A stretch of DNA of 46,388 nucleotides from Verrucomicrobium sp. BvORR034 (GTDB lineage: Bacteria > Verrucomicrobiota > Verrucomicrobiia > Verrucomicrobiales > Verrucomicrobiaceae). A model generated the notes under the pieces. The model had not been told where the DNA came from and made no database searches. It saw only the letters and a program-made list of their open reading frames with translations. Within the stretch, counting starts at the first letter, position 1. Each line of letters begins with the position of its first letter. The DNA is taken from positions 1-46,388 of the forward strand of contig NZ_BATQ01000107.1 of the NCBI RefSeq assembly GCF_000739635.1, read 5' to 3'. This document shows positions 1 through 7,580 of the stretch, piece by piece. The translations under genes were made by a program, and so were the position numbers.

Positions 1-905
1 AGCCCGTCGGACTTGGAGACATGCGCCTGCGCCTTGGCGGAGGAGGGTGTCAGGCCCAGCGCCCGGGCCGTGAGGAACCTGCCCTTCACTTGCTCCCATC
101 TCATCCCCTTGGGCAACGCAGCAACGTTTAGAAAACCCAGCGCCGCCGCTGCCCCGCTCTCCGTCACGACCAGACGTGCTTTCCCCAGGCGGATGACGAG
201 CTCCTTGTCCGTGAGGTCGCGGGCCTTTTCCTCCAGAGCCCGAGTCAGCTCTGCCTTGGTCATCCTGCCTTCCATCAAAGGCCACAGATCCTTGCCCACC
301 GCGCTCACAGTTTCCCCTTGGGTCCCGTCGACCAATGCCAGACGCGTGAGGATCAGGTCAGACAGGAAAGGTTCGGCCCATCCCCGCAGGAGGGCGTGGC
401 GCATCTCCGTGGAGCCGCTCTTCCGGGCACCCACGGTCTTTCCAGCCAGCAGGTCCAGGACCTGCGTCGGAGTGGGCAAATCGCTGGTCGGCAGCCTGTG
501 CTCCCGCCTGAGGACGCACGCCCGCAGCCCGTCAGCCTTGGAGATATGCGTCTGCACCTTGGCAGAAGGGGGCATCAGGCCCAACGCCCGGGCCGTGAGG
601 ATTTTGCTTTTGACCTGCTCCCACTTCATTCCCCTCGGCACTCCGTTGACACCCAAGAGACTTAGCGCTGCCTCTGCCCCTAATTCCGTCAGAGCGTAAC
701 GTGCTTTGCCCAGGCGAATGGCGAGTCCCTTTGCCACGAGGCCACTGGCTCTTGCCTCCAGATCACGCGCCAGCCCAGGCTTGGTCCACTTGTCTTCCAC
801 CAGAGGCCACAGATCCCGACCCACGGCGCTCGCAGTTTCACCCTTGCCCGGCGGGGCCAGAACCAACCGCGCCAAAGTCAACTCAGAGAGGATGTCAGGA
901 TTCAT
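1..905 (-). CDS. Tandem-repeat winged-helix-like protein, 3' end missing (partial)
   Basis: Reading the minus strand from an ATG at 905 gives 301 codons with no stop to the window edge. The protein is two copies of one unit: residues 5-126 match residues 180-301, a period of 175 residues (525 bp). Both copies carry DLWPL, RLGKAR, WEQVK and LTARALGL in the same order. Each unit is a predicted short-helix/wing pattern (KARYALTELGAEAAL resembles a winged-helix wing and last helix), followed by a linker that has been seen only once. The start overlaps the last 11 bases of the DUF559 gene, so the two are probably translationally coupled. I do not recognise a named family. A DNA-binding or adaptor role is inference. 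The plus-strand reading here is a shadow. Confidence 0.75.
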   Translation of the reverse strand, partial: MNPDILSELTLARLVLAPPGKGETASAVGRDLWPLVEDKWTKPGLARDLEARASGLVAKGLAIRLGKARYALTELGAEAALSLLGVNGVPRGMKWEQVKSKILTARALGLMPPSAKVQTHISKADGLRACVLRREHRLPTSDLPTPTQVLDLLAGKTVGARKSGSTEMRHALLRGWAEPFLSDLILTRLALVDGTQGETVSAVGKDLWPLMEGRMTKAELTRALEEKARDLTDKELVIRLGKARLVVTESGAAAALGFLNVAALPKGMRWEQVKGRFLTARALGLTPSSAKAQAHVSKSDG

Positions 906-2166
906 GGGGTTCACGCGGGCTCCTATAGCGAATTACACTAAGAATTGCATCTAAAATGTCCTCCAGACGTGTCACCACATCCGCCGCCAGAAAACGGAGA
1001 ACAAAAAAGTCGTGCTTCTGCAGCAGCACATCCTTTCGCCGGTCACGCCGATAGGCATCCACATCGGCAAAATGGTGATACCCGTCGATCTCAATGACCA
1101 CCCCAGCCTCTACTGCCAGCAGATCCACTTCGGCCCGTTGGTTGCCAAAGGTCATCGCCAGCCGCTGATTCAGGCGGAACTTGCCCCGGGTCTTGGGCAA
1201 TCGTTCCAGCACTTCAAAGAGGAAGGACTCGGCGGCGCTGCGAGCCTCATTCTCCTCCCTTGCTGATTCCCCCTTCGCAGGTTCCGCCACAGCTTGCTCC
1301 CCCAATATTTGCAGCTGGGCAAGCTCTGCAGACGACAGTTCACCGCCCTCCCGAGCGATGAATTCCAATGCGCGGCTGAGCCTATTCTCTCTCCAGGCGG
1401 TGTCCTCTGAGACGGAGGAGCCCGTACCTCGTGGGCTGGCTGGACTCACCACCGCCACCAACCCCTCGCGCAAAAGCACTTCCCAGCGGGTCGCAATCTC
1501 GCTAGTGGCCAGCGCAGCCACCTGCGGCTCGCTCAGCGTCACCGCCACCGGAAGCCGCGGCACGACTTCCGCGAACCGGCACAATGCCTGCACATCCGCC
1601 GCTGCCACTTCCATACGTCCGCTCTGCGGCCGCAGGAGCATGGCAGGCAGCATCTCAGGAGGCATGAGGCGATTGAAAACCTTGACGGAAGTCTCGAGGT
1701 CTCCCGTCAGGTCCAACACTTCCCTTACGAGTTGCTCTGACGTCCGCGGGGCCACACCGTGGCGAAGTATGGTTTTGCAAACCTGCCTTTCAAGTTCGTC
1801 GAGTTTCCCGGCAGTCACCTGCTCCAAAAACAGGCCCAGCTCCAATTCCGTCTTGTTCGCCAGGGCGGACGCCACCTGCTCCAGATCGTCGCCTTTCAAC
1901 CGGGCCACGAAGGCGATGCACAACGGCAGAAGATGAGGCAGGTTCAGCAGGCAACCCACCCACTCGATCGCCACCCGACCTCCCTCAAAGGAATCGATGC
2001 AAACCACCGGCCGGCCGACGCGCCTCCATGCACCGATCCACTGCTGATGCACCTCCCACACCGCTCCGTGAAGCGCTGAAACCATTGGTACGCCCTGGTC
2101 TCTCCGCTTCTGGTGCACCTGCATTGTTTGGTCCATGAACGATGAAAACTGCAAAAAGCTTGGCAC
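895..2166 (-). CDS. DUF559-domain (PD-(D/E)XK nuclease-like) protein
   Basis: 423 residues. The C-terminal ~110 residues form a DUF559/VSR-like endonuclease fold: AEVDLL around D348, then VVIEIDGYHH with E359 and D361, then the RRDRRKD block near 375 and the FFVLRF strand. These are the usual family landmarks. The N-terminal ~300 residues are not recognised. They are helical, include a GRPVVCIDSFEGG segment that could be a degraded NTPase or effector domain, and end in a charged linker (about 270-310). The start at 2166 is uncertain; ATGs at residues 11 and 28 are also possible, and none has a convincing Shine-Dalgarno. DUF559 proteins are often found in DNA-repair or defence contexts. Here it overlaps the repeat protein downstream by 11 bases. 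DNA cleavage is inferred. Confidence 0.75.
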   Translation of the reverse strand: MPSFLQFSSFMDQTMQVHQKRRDQGVPMVSALHGAVWEVHQQWIGAWRRVGRPVVCIDSFEGGRVAIEWVGCLLNLPHLLPLCIAFVARLKGDDLEQVASALANKTELELGLFLEQVTAGKLDELERQVCKTILRHGVAPRTSEQLVREVLDLTGDLETSVKVFNRLMPPEMLPAMLLRPQSGRMEVAAADVQALCRFAEVVPRLPVAVTLSEPQVAALATSEIATRWEVLLREGLVAVVSPASPRGTGSSVSEDTAWRENRLSRALEFIAREGGELSSAELAQLQILGEQAVAEPAKGESAREENEARSAAESFLFEVLERLPKTRGKFRLNQRLAMTFGNQRAEVDLLAVEAGVVIEIDGYHHFADVDAYRRDRRKDVLLQKHDFFVLRFLAADVVTRLEDILDAILSVIRYRSPREPHES

Positions 2167-2272
2167 CAGGCATCACGTCGCAAGGTTCCCGATGGTTGAG
2201 TGAGTTCCTCTATCAAATAGCCGCAAAGCATTCAAGCAAGAGCAAGACCAAAACGCCTGAGAAAACGCTCCA

Positions 2273-3100
2273 TCAAGTTTTACCCTCGCATGCGCCTCGC
2301 GGGACACTCCCTGGTTCATCGCCCTCGGATTGAGCCTGATCGCCCTGGCGAATCAGACGACGTGAAGCCCGCTCCCAGGCCAGATCCGCACGCAGTCCGG
2401 CAATGAAGCGGCCCATCCCCCGCCAGATGGCGCGGTAGAACTCTCTGTCGGTGGCCCCCATGCCAATTAATGCCCCGCGATGATTGACCCAAAGCACCGT
2501 GCCAGCTGCCAGACCACGCAAGCGAAACTGCAACTCCCAGAGCCAGCCATAGTGCCGTCGATGCCGGATCCCCTCACTCGTGAGCCTTGCCCGGTGGAAG
2601 GCAATGTGCCCCGCTTCATCGCGGTTGATCAAGTCGCACATGGCACGGATCGCCACGTCATCACAATGACGCCGCAGCAGCTTGTAGTACTGATGACTGA
2701 CAATCTCCGTCAGCAGCAAAGCATAGAGCTCAAACTGAACCCCCAGCCATTTCCTCAAACCACAGAACAGGGAGAAACTCCAGTGGGACTGAATCTCCGG
2801 TGCTCCCAACCGGCGCAGCGCACAACCGAGCAGTCGTGAATGCTCCTCTTCTTCCTTGAACCACAAATCTACCAGCACCTTGATGCTCCCGCTCCCGCTG
2901 AGCACCCCTGCCCGGTCCCGGGCAATCAGGTATGCGGGGCCACCACCATCCCCCAGCTGGAATTGCTGCAGGGACCGGACCAGCATCGCGAACTGGCGGG
3001 GTGAGAGCTGCTTACGCAAGGTACTCGGGCTCTCCCAAGCCGGTTCGGGGCGATAATTCTGGTTGTTGCGGAAGTGATTGATCCAGTGGCTGAAGTTCAT
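2273..3100 (-). CDS. Ferritin-like diiron-type protein
   Basis: 275 residues, long helices throughout. Two ExxH metal-binding motifs are visible: E84-H87 in an EEEEH run and E162-H165 in RDEAGH. E132 in the third helix (TEIVSHQYY) is a further candidate ligand. This is the four-helix-bundle ferritin-like arrangement used by diiron oxygenases and hydroxylases. The expected first-helix glutamate is not obvious; the equivalent region reads QQFQLGDGGG. The C-terminal ~90 residues contain a hydrophobic stretch near 195-215 and a basic tail. The ATG at 3100 follows an AGGAG ribosome-binding site about 6 bases upstream. The substrate is unknown, and neighbours give no pathway hint. A non-catalytic stress or iron-related role is also possible. 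Confidence 0.7.
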   Translation of the reverse strand: MNFSHWINHFRNNQNYRPEPAWESPSTLRKQLSPRQFAMLVRSLQQFQLGDGGGPAYLIARDRAGVLSGSGSIKVLVDLWFKEEEEHSRLLGCALRRLGAPEIQSHWSFSLFCGLRKWLGVQFELYALLLTEIVSHQYYKLLRRHCDDVAIRAMCDLINRDEAGHIAFHRARLTSEGIRHRRHYGWLWELQFRLRGLAAGTVLWVNHRGALIGMGATDREFYRAIWRGMGRFIAGLRADLAWERASRRLIRQGDQAQSEGDEPGSVPRGACEGKT

Positions 3101-3240
3101 CGTGGGCTCCTCTCAACAAGGTGGGGTTGCTGTCCTCGTGAACAGCCTCCCACTCCTGTGTGCAGGAACTTTGAAGGGACGATGAAATGACGGTGAATTC
3201 CCTGCGGAGGAATCCTCACTCCAAAGAAGCACCGGAAACG

Positions 3241-3723
3241 CTAGGGAGTCTGCGCGACCGCTCGCGCGCCCCGCAGACCGAGAGCCAACCCGAAGGAAAC
3301 GCTGGCTGCCAGCAGGCTGAGTATCCAGAAAGGTATCGACGGAATCTCAATCGGCGTAGTCATCCCCACCGCACCGCGGAACACATTCTTAAGGATGATC
3401 ATGGCAAAGAGGTGGTAAAACCCAGACACCGCCCAAAACCGCCGGACTTTGTTCGGGTAACCTGCTGGCCAGGTGATGCGGTAGTAGCCGAGGCATACCC
3501 AGAGCCCGGGCAATCCCACCGCGCCAGTGAACAGGATGAACCACAAAAACCTGCTCAGGTCCGCCTGGCCCTTGTCAGTGGCAAGAAAAGACTGGATGCC
3601 CACAAATGCCACGAAGAGCGCCAGGCCAACACTGGCAAGAAGGGTCAAGACAGAGGTGCAGAGCGTCCAGACACCCAAGGGGAGGGTTAACTTCAGCGGT
3701 GTGGGTTCGTTTGCATTCACCAT
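3241..3723 (-). CDS. Small multi-pass membrane protein, unknown function
   Basis: 160 residues with four hydrophobic segments (approximately 15-45, 60-80, 95-112, 128-150) separated by short polar loops, so an integral inner-membrane protein. The loop YPNKVRRFWAVSGFYHL is the most distinctive part. No family was recognised. It starts only six bases after the stop codon of the DUF7003-like gene upstream on the same strand, so the two are likely co-transcribed. Confidence 0.6.
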   Translation of the reverse strand: MVNANEPTPLKLTLPLGVWTLCTSVLTLLASVGLALFVAFVGIQSFLATDKGQADLSRFLWFILFTGAVGLPGLWVCLGYYRITWPAGYPNKVRRFWAVSGFYHLFAMIILKNVFRGAVGMTTPIEIPSIPFWILSLLAASVSFGLALGLRGARAVAQTP

Positions 3724-3729
3724 GATCTG

Positions 3730-4461
3730 CTAAAAGGTACCACTTCCGGGCCAGTTTTTCCAGTGCGTATTGGGTAGCTCCGTCGGGCCGTATTTTGTGA
3801 CATCGCCCGTTTCCAGTACGGCCGCAAGCTGCCGGAATGTCTCCGTGGAGCCTGCCGTCTCCCCACTGGAGAGATCCGGATGGTGCCATTCATCCAGCTT
3901 GAGCACCAGCTTCAATTCAGGAGGAAGGTTTACCACCAGTTCCTCCGGCGTGCAGAGCACGAGCTCGCGGCGGGTCGCTGCCAGATACCGGCACAGTTCA
4001 TACACTTGAATCCGATCTGGATCTGCCAGCTGTACCGCCGCCTCCTCATACTCGTGACGCGAAGGAAGGGGAACATAATTCCCACGAACCACCACCTCCC
4101 CGACGCCGGAGGCAACCTGTTCGCCATACTGCCAGCTGCCGCTTTCAAGGGGAAAGACAAAGCGCGTCTCGTCATGCGGATGGTTCGCCTGATGTTGATG
4201 CCAGGCGTGGTCATTGAAGAAGTCCTCCTGACCCGGTCGATTGATCAGCTTACTGCCAGAGGAGTACACTTGCACTTCCGGCTCACCCGAGCGGGGCGAG
4301 AACCCAAACACTTCGATGGTCATGGCCCAATCATTTTCGGAGCGATACAGAAACAACCTGCTCGCCGCCAGATGCAGATGGCCATTGCCCAAACTGGGAA
4401 AGCTGAACTTCCGGCAGCAGGCATCCCAGACTCCCAAGATCAGATCAGCAGTCCAAGTCAT
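3730..4461 (-). CDS. DUF7003-like protein
   Basis: 243 residues from the ATG at 4461, which is preceded directly by AGAAAGGGGG, a plausible ribosome-binding site. A start 63 bases further upstream (4524) is possible but adds a non-conserved-looking leader. The N-terminal half contains GNGHLHLAASRL followed by SENDWAMTIEVFGFSPR, the pattern I associate with the DUF7003 family; that assignment is from memory and not checked. The C-terminal half has a TPEELV segment and a short DEWHHPD motif. It is soluble and has no signal peptide. Function is unknown. It is the first gene of a minus-strand pair with the membrane protein at 3241-3723. Confidence 0.6.
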   Translation of the reverse strand: MTWTADLILGVWDACCRKFSFPSLGNGHLHLAASRLFLYRSENDWAMTIEVFGFSPRSGEPEVQVYSSGSKLINRPGQEDFFNDHAWHQHQANHPHDETRFVFPLESGSWQYGEQVASGVGEVVVRGNYVPLPSRHEYEEAAVQLADPDRIQVYELCRYLAATRRELVLCTPEELVVNLPPELKLVLKLDEWHHPDLSSGETAGSTETFRQLAAVLETGDVTKYGPTELPNTHWKNWPGSGTF

Positions 4462-4668
4462 CCCCCTTTCTATTGAGGTTTCAGTGAATTCGGCAAGGAC
4501 AAAAGACGCCGCAAGAAAATCCACAGGCAGGAATCTCCCCCTCCCCTCAAATTAGACTTCCACATTTGCGGAAGGTCTCCAATCGTGTTGCAATCCCGTC
4601 ACAAGAATGGCATGGAATAAACAGCTCAATTTCCGAGTGGATGTTGGGTTAGTTGCAGCACACAACGG

Positions 4669-4706
4669 CCCGCCATTCTTTCAATGAAGGAGTGGTGGGT
4701 TTTTTT
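4669..4706 (+). terminator. Rho-independent terminator, no annotated upstream gene on this strand
   Basis: A 12-13 bp stem with some G-T pairs (4669-4680 with 4687-4699), a six-base loop and seven T residues. The T run lies on the plus side only. All annotated genes to the left are on the minus strand, so the transcript that would end here is unexplained. Confidence 0.6.
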
Positions 4707-5048
4707 ACATTTCAGAAGGGCCCATCTGCGATAATTCCGGCATCGCAATAATATAAGAACTTTCTCAATATGTACTTGCATTATTGAAACTTCTTAACTA
4801 ACGTGAATCATCGTTAGGAAATAAAGCGAAAGCCGAATTCCGAGCGAAGCTGTTGGATGCAGCGCAGGGGCTCCCGGCATTCCGCGGTCAGGGGCCCCTG
4901 TTCTGTCTAAACTCCCCCGCCCTTGGCTGGATCCTCCCCATGAGACAAGGGATTGAAAAAATCTTTGTGCCCACACCTCCAGTGCGCTCACCAGCTACGA
5001 AATGCTGATGTTGTTGTGTGAATTGTTGAGTTTATCGAGAGAGCACCC
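4707..5048. other. Gene-free, partly AT-rich region between two terminators
   Basis: No convincing coding sequence. The stretch 4735-4800 is AT-rich (several ATAAT-like and TTATTGAAA-like strings) and could hold a promoter directed toward dhaK. Bases 4866-4912 can fold, with CAGGGGC pairing to GCCCCTG. A short reading frame begins with ATG at 5002 and opens with MLMLLCELLSLS, rich in leucine codons. It stays in frame with dhaK, but its coding quality after this start is poor. Confidence 0.35.
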
Positions 5049-5091
5049 TGCCCGCCTGCGCAGTCACCTGTGCAGGCGGGCATTTTTCTTT
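5049..5091 (+). terminator. Strong rho-independent terminator or attenuator upstream of dhaK
   Basis: A 15-bp GC-rich stem (5049-5063 with 5068-5082, one G-T pair), a TCAC loop, then TTTTTCTTT. It sits about 150 bases ahead of the dhaK start. It either ends a small RNA or works as an attenuator in the dhaK leader. Confidence 0.75.
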
Positions 5092-5244
5092 CCGGACCGC
5101 AGCCACCCTTCCTACCCCGGCATGGCACCCCAAAGCCACGGTCCATGCGGCTCGTCTCGCTTCCTAGTTGACCAGCGGGCTGCCCTCCGCAAAACTCGCC
5201 TTCCGTTTTCTCCAGCAACCGCTTCTTTCCGACTTCCTCCTCTC

Positions 5245-6255
5245 ATGAACACGAATCCTGCCAAAAAAATCATCAACGATCCCCTGAAGTGTGCCGACGA
5301 CCTTTTTGAAGGCCTCGTGCTCGCTTATGATGGCAAGGCCCGCAAAGTGGGCACCCGCTCGATCGTGATGAATGATCTGCGTCCTGACGCGCCCGCCCTC
5401 CTCATCGGCGGCGGTGCAGGGCATGAACCGATCTACCACGGCCTCGTCGGCAAGAACATGGCGGATGGTGCTGCGATCGGCGACATCTTTGCCGCCCCCC
5501 CTCCTGATATCGTGCTGGAGGCCACCCAGGCCGTGAACCGTGGCAAAGGGGTGCTCTACCTCTATGGCAACTATGCGGGAGACGTCATGAACTTCGATAT
5601 CGGCGCGGAACTCGCGGTCGAAGAGGGCATTGAAGTCAGAACGGTGATCATCAATGACGACGTGGCCTCTGCCCCGGTCGATCAGAAAGGCAATCGTCGT
5701 GGCGTGGCCGGTCTCGTGCCGATCGTCAAACTAGCCGCCGCCGCAGCGGCTACGGTGGACACTTTGGACGAACTGGCCCGCCTCGCTCAGAAGGCAAATG
5801 ACCACACCCGCTCAGTTGGGGTGTCCACGAAGCCAGGCTCCATTCCCGCCACCGGACTGCCAACTTTCGAACTCGCTGACGACGTCATCGGTCTCGGCAT
5901 GGGCATTCATGGGGAAAAAGGCGTCGCCCTGATCCCCATGTGCACCGCCAAGGAGCTCGCCCCCAAGATGCTTGACATCATCTTCGGCGACGACCTTCCG
6001 CTCAATCCTGGCGACGAGATTGTCTTCTTCGTCAACAGCCTGGGCTCCACGCATATGATGGAGCTGCTCATTCTCCTCAAGGAGGCCCGCCCGCTGCTCG
6101 AAGCCCGCGGATTGAAGATCCATCAGACCATTGTGGACAGCATCGTCACCTGTCAGGAAATGGCAGGCGTGTCCTTCAGCATCACCAAGCTGGATGCCGA
6201 GCTGAAAAAGCTCTGGGACATGCCCTGCGAATCCGTCGGATACACCAAGCTCTAA
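5245..6255 (+). CDS. dhaK: Dihydroxyacetone kinase substrate-binding subunit DhaK
   Basis: 336 residues, normal length for DhaK. Dihydroxyacetone kinase transfers phosphate to dihydroxyacetone. DhaK holds the substrate as a hemiaminal on a histidine, and DhaL carries the nucleotide or phosphate. All substrate-site landmarks are present: GGGAGHEP (H60), GNYAGDVMNF (D113) and GMGIHGEKG (H222, the covalent-binding histidine). The start ATG at 5245 fits the family N-terminus (KKIINDP). The frame stays open upstream to 5002, but that part is not DhaK-like. No dhaL or dhaM lies in the window; the next genes encode a dehydrogenase complex. A hairpin follows at 6276, so co-transcription with the E1 genes is uncertain. 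It may pair with a DhaL encoded elsewhere, or act as a binding protein. Confidence 0.92.
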   Translation: MNTNPAKKIINDPLKCADDLFEGLVLAYDGKARKVGTRSIVMNDLRPDAPALLIGGGAGHEPIYHGLVGKNMADGAAIGDIFAAPPPDIVLEATQAVNRGKGVLYLYGNYAGDVMNFDIGAELAVEEGIEVRTVIINDDVASAPVDQKGNRRGVAGLVPIVKLAAAAAATVDTLDELARLAQKANDHTRSVGVSTKPGSIPATGLPTFELADDVIGLGMGIHGEKGVALIPMCTAKELAPKMLDIIFGDDLPLNPGDEIVFFVNSLGSTHMMELLILLKEARPLLEARGLKIHQTIVDSIVTCQEMAGVSFSITKLDAELKKLWDMPCESVGYTKL

Positions 6256-6275
6256 ATCCCAAGGGTTTTCACGTG

Positions 6276-6306
6276 CCCGCCTCAACCCATTGCCGGGTGG
6301 GGCGGG
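6276..6306 (+). terminator. Stem-loop after dhaK, possible weak terminator
   Basis: CCCGCC at 6276-6281 pairs with GGCGGG at 6301-6306, with an inner ACCC/GGGT stem. No clean T run follows (TTCGTCGTTG), so it may only slow or partly end dhaK transcription. Confidence 0.35.
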
Positions 6307-6321
6307 TTCGTCGTTGTCGCG

Positions 6322-6339
6322 TGTCACAAGGATGTCACA
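6322..6339. promoter_or_regulatory. Possible operator: TGTCACA direct repeat
   Basis: Two exact copies of TGTCACA begin at 6322 and 6333, 11 bases apart, which places them on the same face of the helix. They lie in the 290-base gap between dhaK and the E1 alpha gene. A regulator binding site is inference. Confidence 0.25.
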
Positions 6340-6545
6340 CACGAAGTCGGCAGAACTCCTGTAGGACTCATCCCTCGTCCTGCTCAGTGAGATTTTGCCG
6401 TTGAGATTGAACTCATTGGGACTTTTCACATTCTCAGTCAGGATGACGCGTGCAAAAGCCAAAATTTGATAGATCTTGAACAATTAAGGACTTCCCATCC
6501 GCGTCCTCGTGTGTCATTGTTTCAGCACTCCAAACCATTCGACCT

Positions 6546-7580
6546 GTGACTACATCACTCAGTGTTGAACTCGCTCCCTCCGCGGAGGCATGGAAAGCCT
6601 CGTTTCTAGCGGCCCTCCACCACATGACGGCTGCCCGGGTGTTGGAAGAAAAACTTGCCAGCCTCTACCGTGCCGGTGGGCGCATCGTCGGCGGCGTCTA
6701 CTTGGGCAAAGGCCAGGAAGCCTTCAGTGTGGCTCTGGGTCTCCAGCTCTCCAAAGGCCGGGACATTTTTGCCGGGCTGATTCGCGATCAAGCCGGGAAG
6801 CTGGCCTTTGGTGAACCGATGCTTGATGCCACACGGACCTATCTAGGTTCTGCCCTCGGCCCCATGCGTGGGCGGGATGGCAACATTCACCGTGGCCGTC
6901 CCAAGGAAGGATTGCCCGCCATGATTTCCCACTTGGGCTCCATGGTCAGCGTCGTGGCGGGCATGCTCATGTCCCGCCGCTTGCAAGGGCGTCTGGGTGA
7001 CGCCGTCGGTGCCAGCGCCATTGGTGACGGCGGCACCTCCACCGGAGCGTTCCATGAAGGCTTGAACCTCGCGGCGGTGGAAAAGCTTCCCCTGATCATT
7101 GCCGTGGCCAACAACCAGTACGCGTACTCCACCCCCAACAACCGGCAGTTTGCCTGCGCGAACCTTGTGGATCGCGCCAAAGGCTATGGTGTGGAGGGCT
7201 ACGAAGTGGACGGCAAGGACCTTCTGGCCTGCCTGCAAGTCTTTCAGCATGCCATCAGTCGCGCGCGCGCCGGGCACGGCCCGCAGATGGTAGTTGGCTC
7301 CTTGCTCCGTCTCGGCGGGCACGGTGAGCACGATGATGCCTCGTACATTCCGGATACGATCAAACACTCCGAGCATGGGCGGGATTGCCTGCAATTGGCC
7401 GAAGAGTGTGCCCTGGAGCGGGGTTGGGCCACCGTGACGGAGCTGGCCGCCCTGCGCGAAAGTTCCCAGAAGGAAGTGGACAGAGCCCTGGCCCAAACGA
7501 GCCGTGAACCGTCGCCCGATCCTTACAAAGAATCGTGGCGCGCCCTCGCAACCTCGGCTTTGGTGGACGAAGAGAAATGA
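6546..7580 (+). CDS. Thiamine-pyrophosphate-dependent dehydrogenase E1, alpha subunit
   Basis: 344 residues. The E1 alpha chain of pyruvate/acetoin/branched-chain oxoacid dehydrogenase complexes. It binds thiamine pyrophosphate and, with E1 beta, decarboxylates or cleaves the substrate and loads the lipoyl arm of E2. The thiamine-pyrophosphate motif starts at GDGG (160-163) and ends at NNQYAYS (189-195). GKGQEA (55-60) is the usual early family motif. The start is GTG at 6546; the next in-frame ATG (6624) would cut the first conserved helix. No Shine-Dalgarno was seen. The stop overlaps the E1 beta start in an ATGA. The true substrate cannot be read from sequence; acetoin-dehydrogenase-type is as likely as pyruvate-type. 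Confidence 0.88.
   Translation: MTTSLSVELAPSAEAWKASFLAALHHMTAARVLEEKLASLYRAGGRIVGGVYLGKGQEAFSVALGLQLSKGRDIFAGLIRDQAGKLAFGEPMLDATRTYLGSALGPMRGRDGNIHRGRPKEGLPAMISHLGSMVSVVAGMLMSRRLQGRLGDAVGASAIGDGGTSTGAFHEGLNLAAVEKLPLIIAVANNQYAYSTPNNRQFACANLVDRAKGYGVEGYEVDGKDLLACLQVFQHAISRARAGHGPQMVVGSLLRLGGHGEHDDASYIPDTIKHSEHGRDCLQLAEECALERGWATVTELAALRESSQKEVDRALAQTSREPSPDPYKESWRALATSALVDEEK

Noticed and set aside
13-699. Long plus-strand frame of 228 codons at the left edge
   Set aside because: It is the shadow of the minus-strand repeat protein, which gives clean repeated protein motifs in its frame.
4866-4912. 6S or SRP RNA
   Set aside because: A stem can form, but none of the conserved features of 6S or SRP RNA was found.
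4794-4991. 65-codon minus-strand frame in the dhaK upstream gap
   Set aside because: Low-complexity composition, no ribosome-binding site, and it covers foldable non-coding sequence.
5002-5244. In-frame N-terminal extension of dhaK
   Set aside because: It runs through the strong terminator stem and has no DhaK-like residues; the family N-terminus fits the ATG at 5245.
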